A DNA stretch of 64,000 nt, taken from NCBI RefSeq assembly GCF_029784165.1, contig NC_073696.1, positions 101,920,065-101,984,064 on the forward strand. Reading direction: 5' to 3'. The stretch's first letter is position 1. Each line of letters begins with the position of its first letter. The position numbers were made by a program, and so were the translations under genes. The notes below the pieces were generated by a model. The model was not told the DNA's origin and searched no databases. It saw nothing but the letters and a program-made list of their open reading frames with translations. Below are positions 10,846 to 22,830 of this stretch, piece by piece. This DNA comes from Wyeomyia smithii (taxonomy: Eukaryota; Arthropoda; Insecta; Diptera; Culicidae).

Positions 10846-11943
10846 GTTGTGGAGTTCTTGTCAAGAGACCGGCTCCCCGTTCCCGATGACTAACGATGAC
10901 TGCTGCGCTTATGTTAGTCGGTGCGCGTTCAACACAACCGGCCGCAAAGATCCAGCACGTGCTTCTTTCAAACTGGTTTTCCCACGTCCCCTTTTCCCTC
11001 CGACATCGGCATCAAGTGGCATCTCGGGTGATGATTTCACGGTCAGCAATGGGGGTAGTAGGTTTAAACGCGCTATAGCGGTGATTGGTTAAAGAGGAAA
11101 AATAAAAAAAAGCGTATAGAGATACCTTTCGTTGAAATTCATTGATAACGTGAAATATTTATGTTCTCTCGATCTTCAGATTTAATGAAACTTGCACACA
11201 GACAAGTTGTCATCCAATTCAACAATTATAAAAAAAAACTTTTACAAAATACCTGCTCTTAATATGGATTAAAACATTGAACGAGTTTTCACCCGCAATG
11301 AGCTTATTCATGTGATGGTGGTTTTTCTTATCAATTATTTAAATCTGATCTAGACATAAATTTTGAAATTAAACAGATACATTTGACTTGAATACCAACG
11401 GTGAAATCAAACATGTATGACCGGCCGAAACAACTGTGATGAGAAGGGTCAACTTTCAGGAAGGATTCGAAGCATTGCTTTTTGGAGAAATCGATTTTTT
11501 TTCTATTTGGTACCTGGCTCGAGATTTAATCTGGTTTAGCCTTTGAAGTTTACATACTCACCTGTATTGAAGGTCATAGACTCTCAGCAGAATTGGATTT
11601 ATTTTATTAAACATCATGAATTGCAGTTAAATAAACCTAACATAAGAAACTTACTTTCCTTCAATTTGTTAAACTATGTCTAGAAATTGGCAGAATATAG
11701 CGCAAGAACTGGCATTAAAACAGATGCTGCAACACACAGATAACTTGTCAAATTTATTGTACCCATTCAAGGAGGCAACTTTAGCTGTTCTTATCAGTGC
11801 GAGTTATTTGGAAACTGCTTTTTGTACAGCATGCAGTTATCACCTAGAAATGATTTTGTTTTTTCAATAATTTAATTTTTTCAATTAACTTCGTAAACTA
11901 TAATCCAACCTTATTGTTCCAGCTCCAATGATTATCATACAAG
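10846..11943 (+). other. 5' region of the chitinase gene
   Basis: Contains no protein-coding frame I would support. A pyrimidine-rich acceptor ending in CCAG at 11922 lies 21 bases before the start codon, which suggests an untranslated exon begins at 11923. The frame near 10847-11092 lacks a good start codon and any domain. Confidence 0.4.
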
Positions 11944-14900
11944 ATGACTAAAAGGAAACCTTCCAAGATGGTAAGTGCTTTGTTCTATACTTTCGCTGCC
12001 GACCAGTCACGTACAACATATAATTTAAACACTCGTTGCAGACGACGTTTGTCCTTGCGGTTTTGTGGACAATGGTGGGCACCAGTGCGTACAGAAATGT
12101 ACAACCGGAAACCGGAACATTCCGGCGAGACAGTGTAGAAGCTACTCCCTCGCATGGGATGGAGAAAACAGCGGCATACACCGGGGAGGAAGTTTTCGGA
12201 ACGAAATCACTGCCTTTGAGGAGTGCTGTTGAAAGTACTCCAGCATTGTTGTGAGTTTTGTTGTAAAATTCTTCAACCGAAAAAAGTATAGTCATTAGAT
12301 TTTGTTGTTTTCAAGGGTTGACGATCATGTGCCGCTCAGAGATGCCGTGGAGTTTCGGATTATCGACATGAATAATGCTATCGAAGATGTCGTGAGCGAT
12401 GTGAAGACAGTAGTCACTGTGCAAAAGCAAGAATTCAATTCCGGTGAAAGAAATAACTATCGAGCGCCGTCAAATCCATTCTTTCATAACCGATACGCAG
12501 CGTACTCATTTCCTACCCAGTATGATACTGAAAATCCACAGCCATTTCGATTTGGTTCTCCGTACCAGCAGCTGGTAGACATAAGTACCTTGGATAGATT
12601 GCCCGTAGTGGAGTACAATCAGCTCAAACAGGGTCGTGCGGATTACAAAGTTGTTTGCCACATGACCAATTGGGCTTTTTATAGACAGAATAAAGCTCAG
12701 TTTGTGCCGGAGCATATTGATAATCGATTGTGTACGCACATTGTATACTCGTTTGCAACACTGGATCCTGCAACTCTACGTTTGAAGGAATTCGATCCTT
12801 GGGCGGATATTGACAATAGTAAGTTATGTTTTCCTATTATTATGATCATTGTTTATAATGTTTGTTATACTTTTTTAGATATGTATCGACGCGCTATTCA
12901 AGCTGGTGGGTCTAGTGTACCGGTTCTGTTAGCTATTGGCGGATGGACGGATTCAGTTGGTGACAAATATTCTTCGATGGTCGGCTCACCACAAAATCGC
13001 AAAAACTTCATCCAAAATGCTGTGTACTTTCTTAGAACTCACGGATTTTCTGGGATACATTTCGACTGGAATTATCCAGTTTGCTGGCAGAGCGATTGTT
13101 CCAAGGGACCGTCAAGCGATAAACCGAATCTTACTCAATTTATTATGGAATTGCAGAGGGAATTCTCACGTGAAGGCCTGCTGGTTAGTATGAGTGTGTC
13201 TGGGTATAAAGAAGTTATCACTGTCGCTTATGATATCGCCAAACTGTCGAGTATTGTGGAGTTCATAACTGTCATGTCCTATGATTATCACGGCTCATGG
13301 GAGACACAAACTGGCCATGTTAGTCCTCTGTATGGGAGCTCTGGAGACGTATATCCACAGTACAATGTCGACTACACAATGCAGCTGTTAGTAAAAATGG
13401 GTGCACAGAAGGACAAATTGATTATGGGTGTTCCTTTGTATGGTCAGAGCTTCACCTTAACACGTAGTAGAGACCAGAATGAGGCAGCTGGATTTGGGAC
13501 TGCGTCGTCAGGACCGGGCAACGCTGGTGAATACACTAAGCAGCCAGGCATGTTGGCATACTTCGAAATATGTCAAAGAGTACGTAAACAGAAGTGGAAA
13601 GTTGGTAGAGATTCAGAACGCAGAACTGGCCCCTTTGCTACCTATAAAAATCAATGGGTTGGATACGACGATCCGATCTCAGTAGCATCCAAAGCAAATT
13701 ATGTGGTGAAGGGCGGATACGGGGGCGTATCTGTTTGGACAATAGATCTTGACGACTTCCAGAACAGCTGCTGTGAAGAAAGATATCCTGTGTTGAGTGC
13801 TATCAATCGAGTCCTTGGTCGACTTAGCACTCCACAACCGACTTTGATTGATTGTACACCACCACCAATACCCGTGACTCCTCCACCGGTTGAAATGACA
13901 GTTGCCGTGGACAGTGGAGGAGGAGCTCCTACAACATCTGCCACTACATGGCCATCTTGGCAAGAACCTTCTACTACTAGAAAACCTAGCAGCACCACTA
14001 CTACTACCACTACTACAACAACTGAGAGACCGACTACAACAACACGCAGAACCACCACCCGAAGCACCACCACTCCAACAACTACAAGAAGAACTACAAC
14101 CACCACTACGTTTGCTCCTCCAACGACAGTTGGAACAACAATCCCAGCTCCAGGATTAGTTCAACCAGAACTTTCCGAGGGAGAACCGTGCGAACCGAAC
14201 CAGTACAAAGCGCATCCACACAGTTGCAACTCATACTACCGATGTGTTTATGGAGAGTTACGGCAGCAGTTTTGCGCCGGTGGTCTCCACTGGAACGAAG
14301 CAGCCATGCTGTGCGATTGGCCTTCGTCAGCAAAATGCACTAGAGACCAAACAATTGCAATACAACCGCAATTCACAACAACCACAGGTGCTCCCACGAC
14401 AACACGTCGTAGAACTACCAGGCCTACCACGAGTGCTACGAGATGGACAACAACACGACCGCATACAACATTCACACCACCGACGAGAAAACCATCCCCC
14501 ACCAATACGCGGCCAACGAAAAAACCTACTACGAAAAAGCCTCTGCAGAAACCAAACGAAAAATGCATCAATGGTGAATATTACCCCCATAAAAGTTGCG
14601 ACAGTTTCTACATTTGTGTCAACGAGAAAAAGATATCACAGCAATGTGGTCCCGGTTTGTTCTGGAATCAGGAGGAGAAGAGCTGTGATTGGGAGGACAA
14701 TGTTAACTGTGTCAGTCGGTGGAAATACTACAAACTGCTTGCGAAGTTCAGCGAATCAGCATCATCGAAAGTTCTTTCTGAAAATGATCCTTGCGATGGT
14801 CAAACGCACGTACCATATCCAGGCGACTGCACACAATATTTGATATGCAACTGGGGGCGGCTGGAGGCGGCAAGTTGCGCCAATGGATTGCATTGGAATC

Positions 14901-17900
14901 AGGAGCGAATGAATTGCGACTGGCCCATTAACGCTAAATGCACTCAAAATCCTACGGGGGAGAGCACCGAGAATAGTTCGGAAGAGGATGGTGAATCTTT
15001 ACAGGAAATCGATCAGGACATTGACCGACCGCGACCATCTGTTAAACCTACCACTACAACGACAACTACTACTACAACCACGACCGAGATGCCTGTACTG
15101 GAACCGTTTTCCGGTTACTACAAAATGGTTTGTTATTTCACCAATTGGGCATGGTATCGTAAAGGTTATGGAAAGTACACTCCGGATCACATCAGAACAG
15201 ATCTGTGTACGCATATAGTATATGGATTTGCGGTTTTGGATTACTCGTCATTAACTATCAAGACGCATGACTCATGGGCCGATATTGATAATAAGTTTTA
15301 TTCGAGAGTCGTTGCCGCCAAAGAGAAAGGCGTAAAGGTAACGTTAGCTATCGGTGGATGGAACGACTCTGCGGGGGATAAGTACAGTCGGCTGGTCAGA
15401 AGTGCATCTGCACGGGCAAGGTTTATCGAGCACGTCGTCGTATTCCTCGAGAAATACGGCTTCGACGGTTTGGATCTTGATTGGGAGTATCCGGTCTGTT
15501 GGCAGGTGGACTGCAAGAAAGGATTCGCTGATGAAAAGGAGGGATTTACCAGCTTGGTGCGCGAACTTTCCGAAGCCTTCAAACCCAGAGGATGGCTACT
15601 GTCGGCCGCCGTGTCGCCTAGTAAGACTGTGATTGATGCTGGCTATGATGTGCCGCAACTGGCAAAGTACTTCGATTGGATTGCTGTTATGACCTACGAT
15701 TTCCACGGTCAGTGGGATAAGAAAACTGGACACGTTGCTCCGCTCTATCATCATCCCCTTGATGAAATTGATTTCTTTAATTCGGTAAGGTTTTTTATAA
15801 TTCATACCACAAGGAAGAAACCATCTTAGGTTTTTCTTTCGCAAACAGAACTATTCCATTAACTACTGGATAGAACAAGGAGCACCTGCAAGAAAGATCG
15901 TCATGGGAATGCCACTCTACGGACAATCGTTTGGATTGGCTGATACGAAAAAGAACGGATTGAACTCGAAAGCTCCCGGCCCAGGACAAGCTGGAGAGTT
16001 TACGCGAGCAGCTGGTTTTCTAGCTTATTACGAGGTATGAGTAGCGTAAACAAAATATTTGAAATGTTAAGCTTTTTTTTTTTATTTTCAAAATCCAGAT
16101 CTGCGACCGCATCCAAAACAAAGGATGGACGGTTGTACAAGATGACTTGAAACGAATGGGACCTTACGCTTACAATGCCAATCAATGGGTCTCATTTGAT
16201 GACAAGGAGTCTTTGCTCAGAAAAGTGAGCTTCATTCGAGCAATGAACCTTGGTGGTGGTATGATTTGGGCACTAGACTTGGATGACTTCAAAAATCGTT
16301 GCGGACAAGGACACCATCCATTATTGACTGCAATCAGAGAGGGACTTCGAGATCCTCCGACCAATCATGAAGAGATGCGTTCGTAGTCTTATTCGCACTG
16401 TTTTGAACGCAAACACAAATAACTAGATTTTTTTTCAAATTTCAGCACCAGTTGTTTCCGAATCTGACAACCAAGAGCCTCAAAGCACTGCAAGGCCAAA
16501 TATGGTACAAGCTAATAGTGACTCGGGTCATGAACATCATCACGAATCAACACATTCATTTGATCAGGACGAGAAAGCAGCGGATTTGGATTATGACTAT
16601 AAAGTTGTTTGCTACTTTACCAATTGGGCTTGGTATCGACAGGGAAATGGAAAATATGTTCCGGAAGATATTGATCCAGACTTGTGCACGCATATTGTGT
16701 ACGGCTTCGCAGTACTAGATCGTGACAATCTCGTTATTAAACCTCACGACTCCTGGGCCGATATTGACAATCGGTTCTACGAGCGCGTCGTAGAGTGGAA
16801 AAAGAAAGGCAAAAAGGTTACGGTAGCTATTGGAGGATGGAACGACTCGGCGGGAGATAAATACAGTCGATTGGTTCGGAATCCAGCGGCAAGAAGAAAT
16901 TTCATAGCTAATGTTGTAGCGTTTATCGAGAAATATGGATTCGATGGTTTGGATCTAGATTGGGAATATCCCGTATGCTGGCAAGTTGATTGTACGAAAG
17001 GTTATGCGGATGAGAAGGAAGACTTTGCCAGTTTGGTAGTAGAACTGTCGAAAAAGTTCAAGCCTAGGGGGTTACTTCTCTCCTCTGCTGTGTCACCTAG
17101 CAAAAAAGTTATCGATGCAGGCTACGAGGTTGCCACACTTTCTGATTATATGGACTGGGTGGCTGTGATGGCTTATGATTATCATGGTCAGTGGGATAAG
17201 CAAACTGGACATGTTGCACCAATGTACGAGCATCCGGATGACTTCGATAAAACTTTCAATGCTAACTTTACAATTCATTATTGGATACAACAAGGAGCTG
17301 ATCCTCGCAAATTGGTAATGGGAATGCCAATGTATGGGCAGTCGTTTTCTCTTGCAGATAGAAATCAACACGATCTTAACGCAAAGACTTATGGCGGTGG
17401 AGAAGCTGGAGAGTATACTAGAGCAAGAGGATTTCTTTCATACTATGAGGTACGTAAAGATTTTTTTGATAATCTTGCTCTGGTCTCATTTTCCAAATCA
17501 TTTCACAGATATGTGACAAAATAATAAACAAAAAGTGGACGGTGGTGCGTGACCGCAAAGGTCGAATGGGTCCGTATGCGTACAAAGGCGATCAGTGGGT
17601 GTCGTTTGATGATCAGTTCATGGTTCGGCATAAAAGCGAATACGTTCAAGCAATGGGCCTTGGCGGTGCAATGATTTGGGCTCTCGATCTCGATGATTTC
17701 CGCAACTCCTGCGGTTGTGAGGAGTATACTTTATTGCGAACCATCAACAGAGTGTTGAGAAATTATCCTGGACCTGGTCCTAAATGTGTTCTCAAATCTG
17801 AATCGCAACCGACGCAAGCAACAATGGTACCAGTAAGCTCAACTCGGAAGCCGACCACAACGGCTACCGAGCGCATAACTACCACAGCTGCTTCGAGAAG

Positions 17901-19568
17901 ACCAACAACTTCCAAGCAAAGAACTTCAATGAAACCAACTTACACAACTACTACTGAAGCTTCAGATTATGATGAAACGTGGAACGAAGTGAATAATCAG
18001 CAAATGTGTACAGACGGACAACTTTTTGTACCACACGCAAGTGACTGCGAAAAATATTACATTTGTCAGTACGGTAAACTATATGAGCAACGGTAGGTTA
18101 AATAAAAATAATTATCCAAACTCTACCACTGAGCAATCTCTATACTTCTTTCAGTTGTCCTGGAGGGCTGTACTGGAGTGGTGATCATTGTGACTGGCCA
18201 CAAAACACCAAATGTCAAAGCCAGCAACCGCGACCCTCGTCTACCACGAACCGCCCCAGCTATTCGACAACGCAGCGATCTACAACACCTTCAATATGGA
18301 CAACGACTACCGAAGCGCCAAAACGAACGACGCCGCGCACAACTACAGTTTGGTGGTCTCCGGAAACGACAACTACGAAACGACCCACCAGACCGCCTGC
18401 GGAATTCGAACTAACCGGCAGTAACGACTACAAAGTGGTGTGTTACTTCACAAACTGGGCCTGGTACCGGCAAGGGGATGGAAAGTATACACCGGATGAT
18501 ATCGATGATAACTTGTGTACCCACATCGTTTACGGGTTTGCCGTCTTGGATAGAGAAACTATGACCATCAAAACGCATGATTCATGGGCCGATATTGATA
18601 ACCGATTCTATGAAAGGGTGGTTGAGCATAAGCGTAACGGGATAAAAGTAACGCTCGCACTAGGTGGATGGAATGACTCCTTAGGAGACAAATACAGTAA
18701 GCTAGTTAGGAACCCGTCGTCCCGGGCAAGGTTTGTGAAACAAGCGGTAGAGTTTATAGAGAAATACGACTTCGATGGACTGGATTTGGACTGGGAATAT
18801 CCGGTTTGCTGGCAGGTTGACTGTAAGAAAGGTTTTCCCGATGAAAAAGAAGGATTTGCGGATTTAGTGAAAGAATTGGCAGTTGAGTTTCGACCAAGGA
18901 AATGGCTTCTGTCGGCAGCTGTATCTCCTAGTAAAATGGTCATAGACGCCGGCTATGACGTGCCTGTTTTGGCTGAATATTTCGATTGGATTGCCGTCAT
19001 GACTTATGACTTTCATGGAAACTGGGATAAGCAGACTGGCCACGTGGCTCCACTGTATTACTATCCAGGTGATACGTACGACTATTTCAACGCAAACTTC
19101 TCTATTAATTATTGGATTGAAAATGGGGCTCCATCGCGGAAGTTGGTGATGGGTATGCCCTTGTATGGTCAATCATTCTCTCTAGCAGATTCTTCCCGAA
19201 ACGGTTTGAACGAGAAATCGTATGGACCAGGTGAGGCAGGTGAATTCACTCGTGCCGGCGGTTTCCTTGCCTTTTACGAAATATGCGAAAAGGTCAATTT
19301 CGCTCGATGGTCAGTGCAGCGTGATGACGAAGGAAGAATTGGTCCGTATGCGTATCACGGAAACCAGTGGGTCTCCTATGATGATGTTGAGGAGATCCGA
19401 AGGAAAACCCAGTATCTGAAACAAATGAATCTCGGAGGTGGAATGATCTGGGCTTTAGATTTGGACGATTTCAGAGGTCGCTGTGGATGCGGCAGACATC
19501 CGTTACTCAGAACCATGAATCAAGAGCTCGGCCGGATTACTACAAAACGACCGGAAAACTGTACTTAA
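11944..19568 (+). CDS. Cht10: Multi-domain chitinase, Cht10 (group II) type, nine coding exons
   Basis: Endochitinase that would hydrolyse beta-1,4-GlcNAc chains of cuticle chitin outside the cell. Group II chitinases are needed for moulting (family knowledge). Coding exons: 11944-11970, 12042-12250, 12316-12818, 12879-15784, 15849-16034, 16099-16378, 16446-17449, 17509-18092, 18155-19568. They join in phase to 7113 bases (2370 residues plus stop). All introns are GT-AG; the donor at 16379 (GTTCGT) is the weakest, chosen because it keeps phase. The ATG at 11944 gives a basic start (MTKRKPSKM), then a hydrophobic signal sequence (about residues 10-26). Domain order: GH18 (188-565), Thr-rich linker, three CBM14, GH18 (993-1360), GH18 (1422-1792), CBM14 (1871-1922), GH18 (1992-2365). 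The total of four GH18 and four CBM14 is within the range known for the group, which can have five GH18. No frame break is seen. Confidence 0.93.
12641..13850 (+). other. GH18 domain 1, catalytic Glu replaced by Asn
   Basis: Starts at DYKVVCHMTNWAFYR and keeps the LAIGGW and MSYDYHG blocks of GH18. The catalytic block reads FSGIHFDWNYP, whereas domains 2-4 read FDGLDLDWEYP. The Asn codon (residue 311) is at 13070-13072. Loss of the proton-donor Glu predicts no hydrolysis but possible chitin binding. A degenerate first domain is also reported for group II chitinases of other insects, so this is probably ancestral. Confidence 0.9.
13851..15115 (+). other. Thr-rich linkers with three CBM14 chitin-binding domains
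   Basis: A linker of Thr/Pro runs (about residues 575-679) leads to CBM14 domains at about residues 680-733, 806-857 and 881-934. Each has the six-cysteine pattern and aromatic residues of peritrophin-A-type domains (for example GLHWNEAAMLCDWP and GLFWNQEEKSCDW). Thr runs also separate domains 1 and 2, and domain 3 from the second GH18. Such linkers are usually O-glycosylated. The (ACC/ACA/ACT)n coding is prone to length change. Confidence 0.9.
15116..16345 (+). other. GH18 domain 2, catalytic residues intact
   Basis: Has LAIGGWNDS, FDGLDLDWEYP (Glu 1116, codon 15485-15487), MTYDFHG and MGMPLYGQS. Interrupted by introns 15785-15848 and 16035-16098. The second falls after YYE, the same place as the intron in domain 3. 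Confidence 0.9.
16598..17770 (+). other. GH18 domain 3, catalytic residues intact
   Basis: Has VAIGGWNDS, FDGLDLDWEYP (Glu 1544, codon 16964-16966), MAYDYHG and MGMPMYGQS. It follows domain 2 with only a His- and Asp-rich spacer (about residues 1360-1421) and no CBM14 between them. One intron (17450-17508) falls after YYE. Confidence 0.9.
18004..18220 (+). other. CBM14 domain 4, split by an intron
   Basis: Reads MCTDGQLFVPHASDCEKYY, then CPGGLYWSGDHCDWP after the intron 18093-18154. The six cysteines are complete only with the splice. Residues about 1871-1922; a Thr/Pro-rich linker follows up to the last GH18. Confidence 0.88.
18429..19530 (+). other. GH18 domain 4, catalytic residues intact and without introns
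   Basis: Has LALGGWNDS, FDGLDLDWEYP (Glu 2114, codon 18795-18797), MTYDFHG and MGMPLYGQS, and ends with a Cys-containing tail before the stop at 19566-19568. Unlike the other three GH18 domains, it has no intron. Confidence 0.9.
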
Positions 19569-19633
19569 TTTAATGCTATGGTTTATCCCGTTTAGAAAAG
19601 CTACCATACTAATCAACGAAAAGAACTGATTTA

Positions 19634-19639
19634 AATAAA
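19634..19639 (+). terminator. Poly(A) signal of the chitinase gene
   Basis: AATAAA lies 66 bases after the stop codon, with T/G-rich sequence (TGAGTTTGATTGTACTTGTAC) just beyond it. This is the usual layout of an mRNA 3' end. Confidence 0.75.
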
Positions 19640-19918
19640 GTTATAAGATGAGTTTGATTGTACTTGTACTTTTAATTTTACTACGAAATAACCACTTTTT
19701 CCAGATGCCTTTTTATAAACGGCTGATCGATCAATTATTCAATAGTGCTCGACTTTTTCTCAACGTTCAAAAAATCTATTGTGTTCTTTACTCTTAAGAG
19801 CTACTTTATTAGTCTAGTTTCTTTGGTGGTCGAAATGACTATGATTTTTCACAGCTATTATTTCATAGCCTTGACAACAGGTCAAGGCTTACTTGACTAT
19901 TTCATTAAATCTCCCTTT
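19640..19918. other. Intergenic stretch between the chitinase and the gypsy remnant
   Basis: No coding sequence. A short hairpin, AGCCTTGAC with loop and GTCAAGGCT, lies at about 19869-19891. A purine-rich run on the minus strand at about 19905-19925 (AGAAAGGGAGA) could be the gypsy polypurine tract, which would put the gypsy 3' LTR here; I could not confirm one. Confidence 0.35.
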
Positions 19919-21529
19919 CTAAAAGAGATTGTGGGGGTTTTGCCAATTTGGGACTCTACGATTTCGAATTGGACGGTCTGGCTGGGCAGGAGACAGAAAA
20001 CGGCTACTGGCTAATTCTGCATCCTGGAAACCGTCATCTGATTCACCATCAGGTACGATTGGAAGAGCTTCTTCAACTACAGGGGCAGCTGGTTCATGTG
20101 GAATCTCAGAAACAGTTGACTTCATTGGTTGGAGGTTTAACTCATCCAACAGCATAGAAAGTGGCAGGTTGGGTACTACTGGAGAGCTTTCACAATCGCC
20201 ATGATGTTGCTTCAGTTGATTTGCGTGCGAGCAAATGAGAGTAATGAGTATCCAACAGAACGTTGTAGTTTACTCGGCCGGTGGAGCGCCACGATCGCCT
20301 GTCCACTTTCCGCCTGACCATTCAACTGCGGGTGATACGGAGCTGACACTAGGGTTCGTGGATTGCCACGCCTTGCGAAGGTTTCTTCAAGAATTTCCAG
20401 TGTTGCTGTCGTTGTTGTATTGCGGGTGCGGAAAACTTCGGGACAGGGTTTCGACGGAATCGGCCAGGACTCCAGATTGGTTTTCTCGGGGATTCGGCGG
20501 CGTCTGCACAGAAACTGCAATGTCAAACACAGGTTTCTACGTCGTCGTCTATGTTTAGCCAGTAAATGAAGTCGCTTCCGGAAACGTGCTGGAATGACGA
20601 CCCGATCACCACACATTATGTAATCTTGAACGATCTGCAGGCTATTTCGCCTGGTGAAGAACTGACGAATATCTGGATGTTGTGGTTGAGTTGCAGTTTG
20701 CGGCCAACCTAGATTGATGTGCTGGATCACCCCTTGTAGGACTGAATCGCGGCTTGTCTCCTTGACTATCATTTCAGATGTGACCGGTAAGGCAGAAATG
20801 GAGTCGTTGAGGATCACTTTAAAATTCGATTCGATTTGCAAAGCAACGAAGATGTAGTCTTCGTCCGGTCCACTGTTCGAACTCATTAGGTGTGACAGCA
20901 GATCAGCGTGACTAAATCTTGCAGTCGGCTCGAACTGGATGTCAAAGTTATGAAGCTTTAGCGTGAGTACCCAGCGTTGTAGACGATTTGCGGTGTAAAC
21001 TGGAATACCCTTCGTGTTTCCAAATATTTTCAGCAACGGCTTGTGGTCGGTTTGAAGAATGCATCTGTGTCCGAAAACCATTTTGCGAAAACGGGTAACT
21101 GCAAAAATAAGCACCAGAGCTTCCTTCTCAATCTGTCCGTAGTTCTGTTCAGTTGGCGTCAGTGACCTTGAAGCGTGTGCGATGTCCCGGACTGCGCCGT
21201 TCGGAAACCACTGCACCCAGACCGCTCTTGGAAGCGTCACCTGCAACGATGATTTGCTTATCTGGATCGTAGTGAGTCAGCTACTAATCGAAAAGGAGGA
21301 TTGTCTTGAAATGTTCGAGAGACCTCTGGCATCCGGCGGTCCAATCCCAGTGAGCGTTTTTCTTCAGCAGACCGTCCAGTGGCGCAGAACTTCTTCGCAG
21401 TAGTCCGTAGTCCCAAATAAGATCGCAGTAGTCCTCTTCGCAGTAGTCCGTAGTCTCAAATAAGATCGCAGCTACGAAACGTTCATCGGGGCGGTGCATT
21501 TGGTCAATGACGCGCATCTTCTCAGGATC
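19919..21529 (-). pseudogene. Ty3/gypsy retrotransposon, pol 3' part (RNase H, integrase end)
   Basis: Read from 21529 downwards this gives the end of reverse transcriptase, then RNase H (LTPTEQNYGQIEKEALVLIF, TDHKPLL, with RWVLTLKLHNFDI after it), and the last part of an integrase (SAPYHPQLNGQAE). It ends with a C-terminal tail carrying RPIRNRRVPNW. The zinc-binding and first catalytic part of integrase is missing (deletion near 20570), and there are stops and frameshifts. It is one piece of an element continued at 23258-23419 and 31252-32400. Confidence 0.8.
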
Positions 21530-21932
21530 AGGGTGAACAGGGCCGGCGTTTCATGTGGGTAGTATGGGTAGTAGTACCCACTCGGAAAATATCCATGTGG
21601 GTACTTACCCACACGAAACTATCGGACAAAACCAAAAATAAAGGTAATGTTGCGAGCGACAGATTTTTCGATGGATATCGTTGAGCGAGAGGTTATAAAT
21701 CTACAGATTTATGTACAGTTGTAAAGTTTCTAAGGGAAACCTCATCAGAAGTCCGATTAAGCTCAAATTTTGGATGGAGACTTTTTTCGAGAAGACAAAA
21801 CTGTTGAGCCCTAACGTTAGCATTGAAAAATTGCTCAAAAATGCCGATATTTCATGGGTTTACCTTTACATGCACTGACGAAACTACCCATGCAGCATCA
21901 ATCATAGTAACCCATGAGTCAGCAGAATAAAA

Positions 21933-22830
21933 TTGACTGGAACTCTAACCGTAATGGAGAAAACAGTGAAGCTACTCCGTTCAGAAGTGTGCACGATCAA
22001 AGAACGGTACCCCACCGCGTCGAAAGCGGAAATCGTACGGTTAAGAGACGCCAGTGACGCTTGTTCCGGTATCTACAATATCTTGGCACTGTTGGACTAT
22101 AATCAGAGCATCGAAAGAAAGACCGATTCCGTACGGCCGACGAACCTGAGCGACAAGAAGCTCCAAAAAAAGCTGCAGAGAAAGACTGAGAGAAAAGTGG
22201 CTACATCACTGCGTACGCTTGATCGGGTGGTCGGTGCAACCGGCCAAACAGTGGAAAAATACCTGGAGAACATGGACATCAGAAAGCGGCAGTCCCGTTC
22301 ATTGGTCTCGGAGCTGCAGGCAATGACGCAGTGTCAGCGGCTGAATAAGATGGTCGAGTCGATTTTTCCGGCGAATCACGACGTGATGGTGGTGGTCGAC
22401 GCCGAGACCTATCTCACCCTGGATGGCAACGACTGGCAGGGCACTCCGTATTTTACTTCCCCCCGAAGGAAGTGAGCTCTGGGTTAAAATTCATTTCACA
22501 CACCAAGTTCCCAAAGAAGGTGCTGCTATGGCTGACAATCAGCGAGAAGCTCTGTACTGGCCGTGAACGGGGAAGTCTATATTACGAAGTGCCTGCCGGA
22601 AGTTGCGTCGTTCATTGAGAAATACCATAGAGGCGAAGACGAGGTGCTCTGGCCGGATTTGGAGTCGACTACTCGATGCAATCATTGGAGGAGATGAAGC
22701 GGCTGAAATTTGATGTGGCACCCAGGTCGCCCAATCCACCCAACGTTCCCCAGCTGCGTCCCATCCAGAGACAAACCAGAAGCGTTAGACCTACTCCCAC
22801 AATTTTGACACGAAAATTGAGAAGGAATTG
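21933..22830 (+). pseudogene. Tc1/mariner (IS630-type) transposase relic
   Basis: The longest open part (21933-22475) has a helical N-terminal DNA-binding-like region and ends in VVVDAETYLTLDGNDWQG, which resembles the first catalytic Asp block of IS630/Tc1/mariner transposases. Further frames carry KKVLLWLTISEK, LEEMKRLKFDV and PQLRPIQRQTRSV, matching the later block (PQLRPIE in relatives). The second catalytic Asp region is garbled and the Glu position reads Gln. It is dead through frameshifts. Family placement near the mosquito D37E type is an inference. Confidence 0.7.

Noticed and set aside
10847..11092. Open frame after the TATA box at 10811
   Set aside because: It begins at TTG; the first ATG gives no domain or signal peptide. 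More likely an untranslated leader or intergenic sequence.
13679..14590. Long minus-strand frames rich in Val, Gly and Arg within the chitinase
   Set aside because: Antisense shadows of the Thr-rich linker and CBM14 coding.
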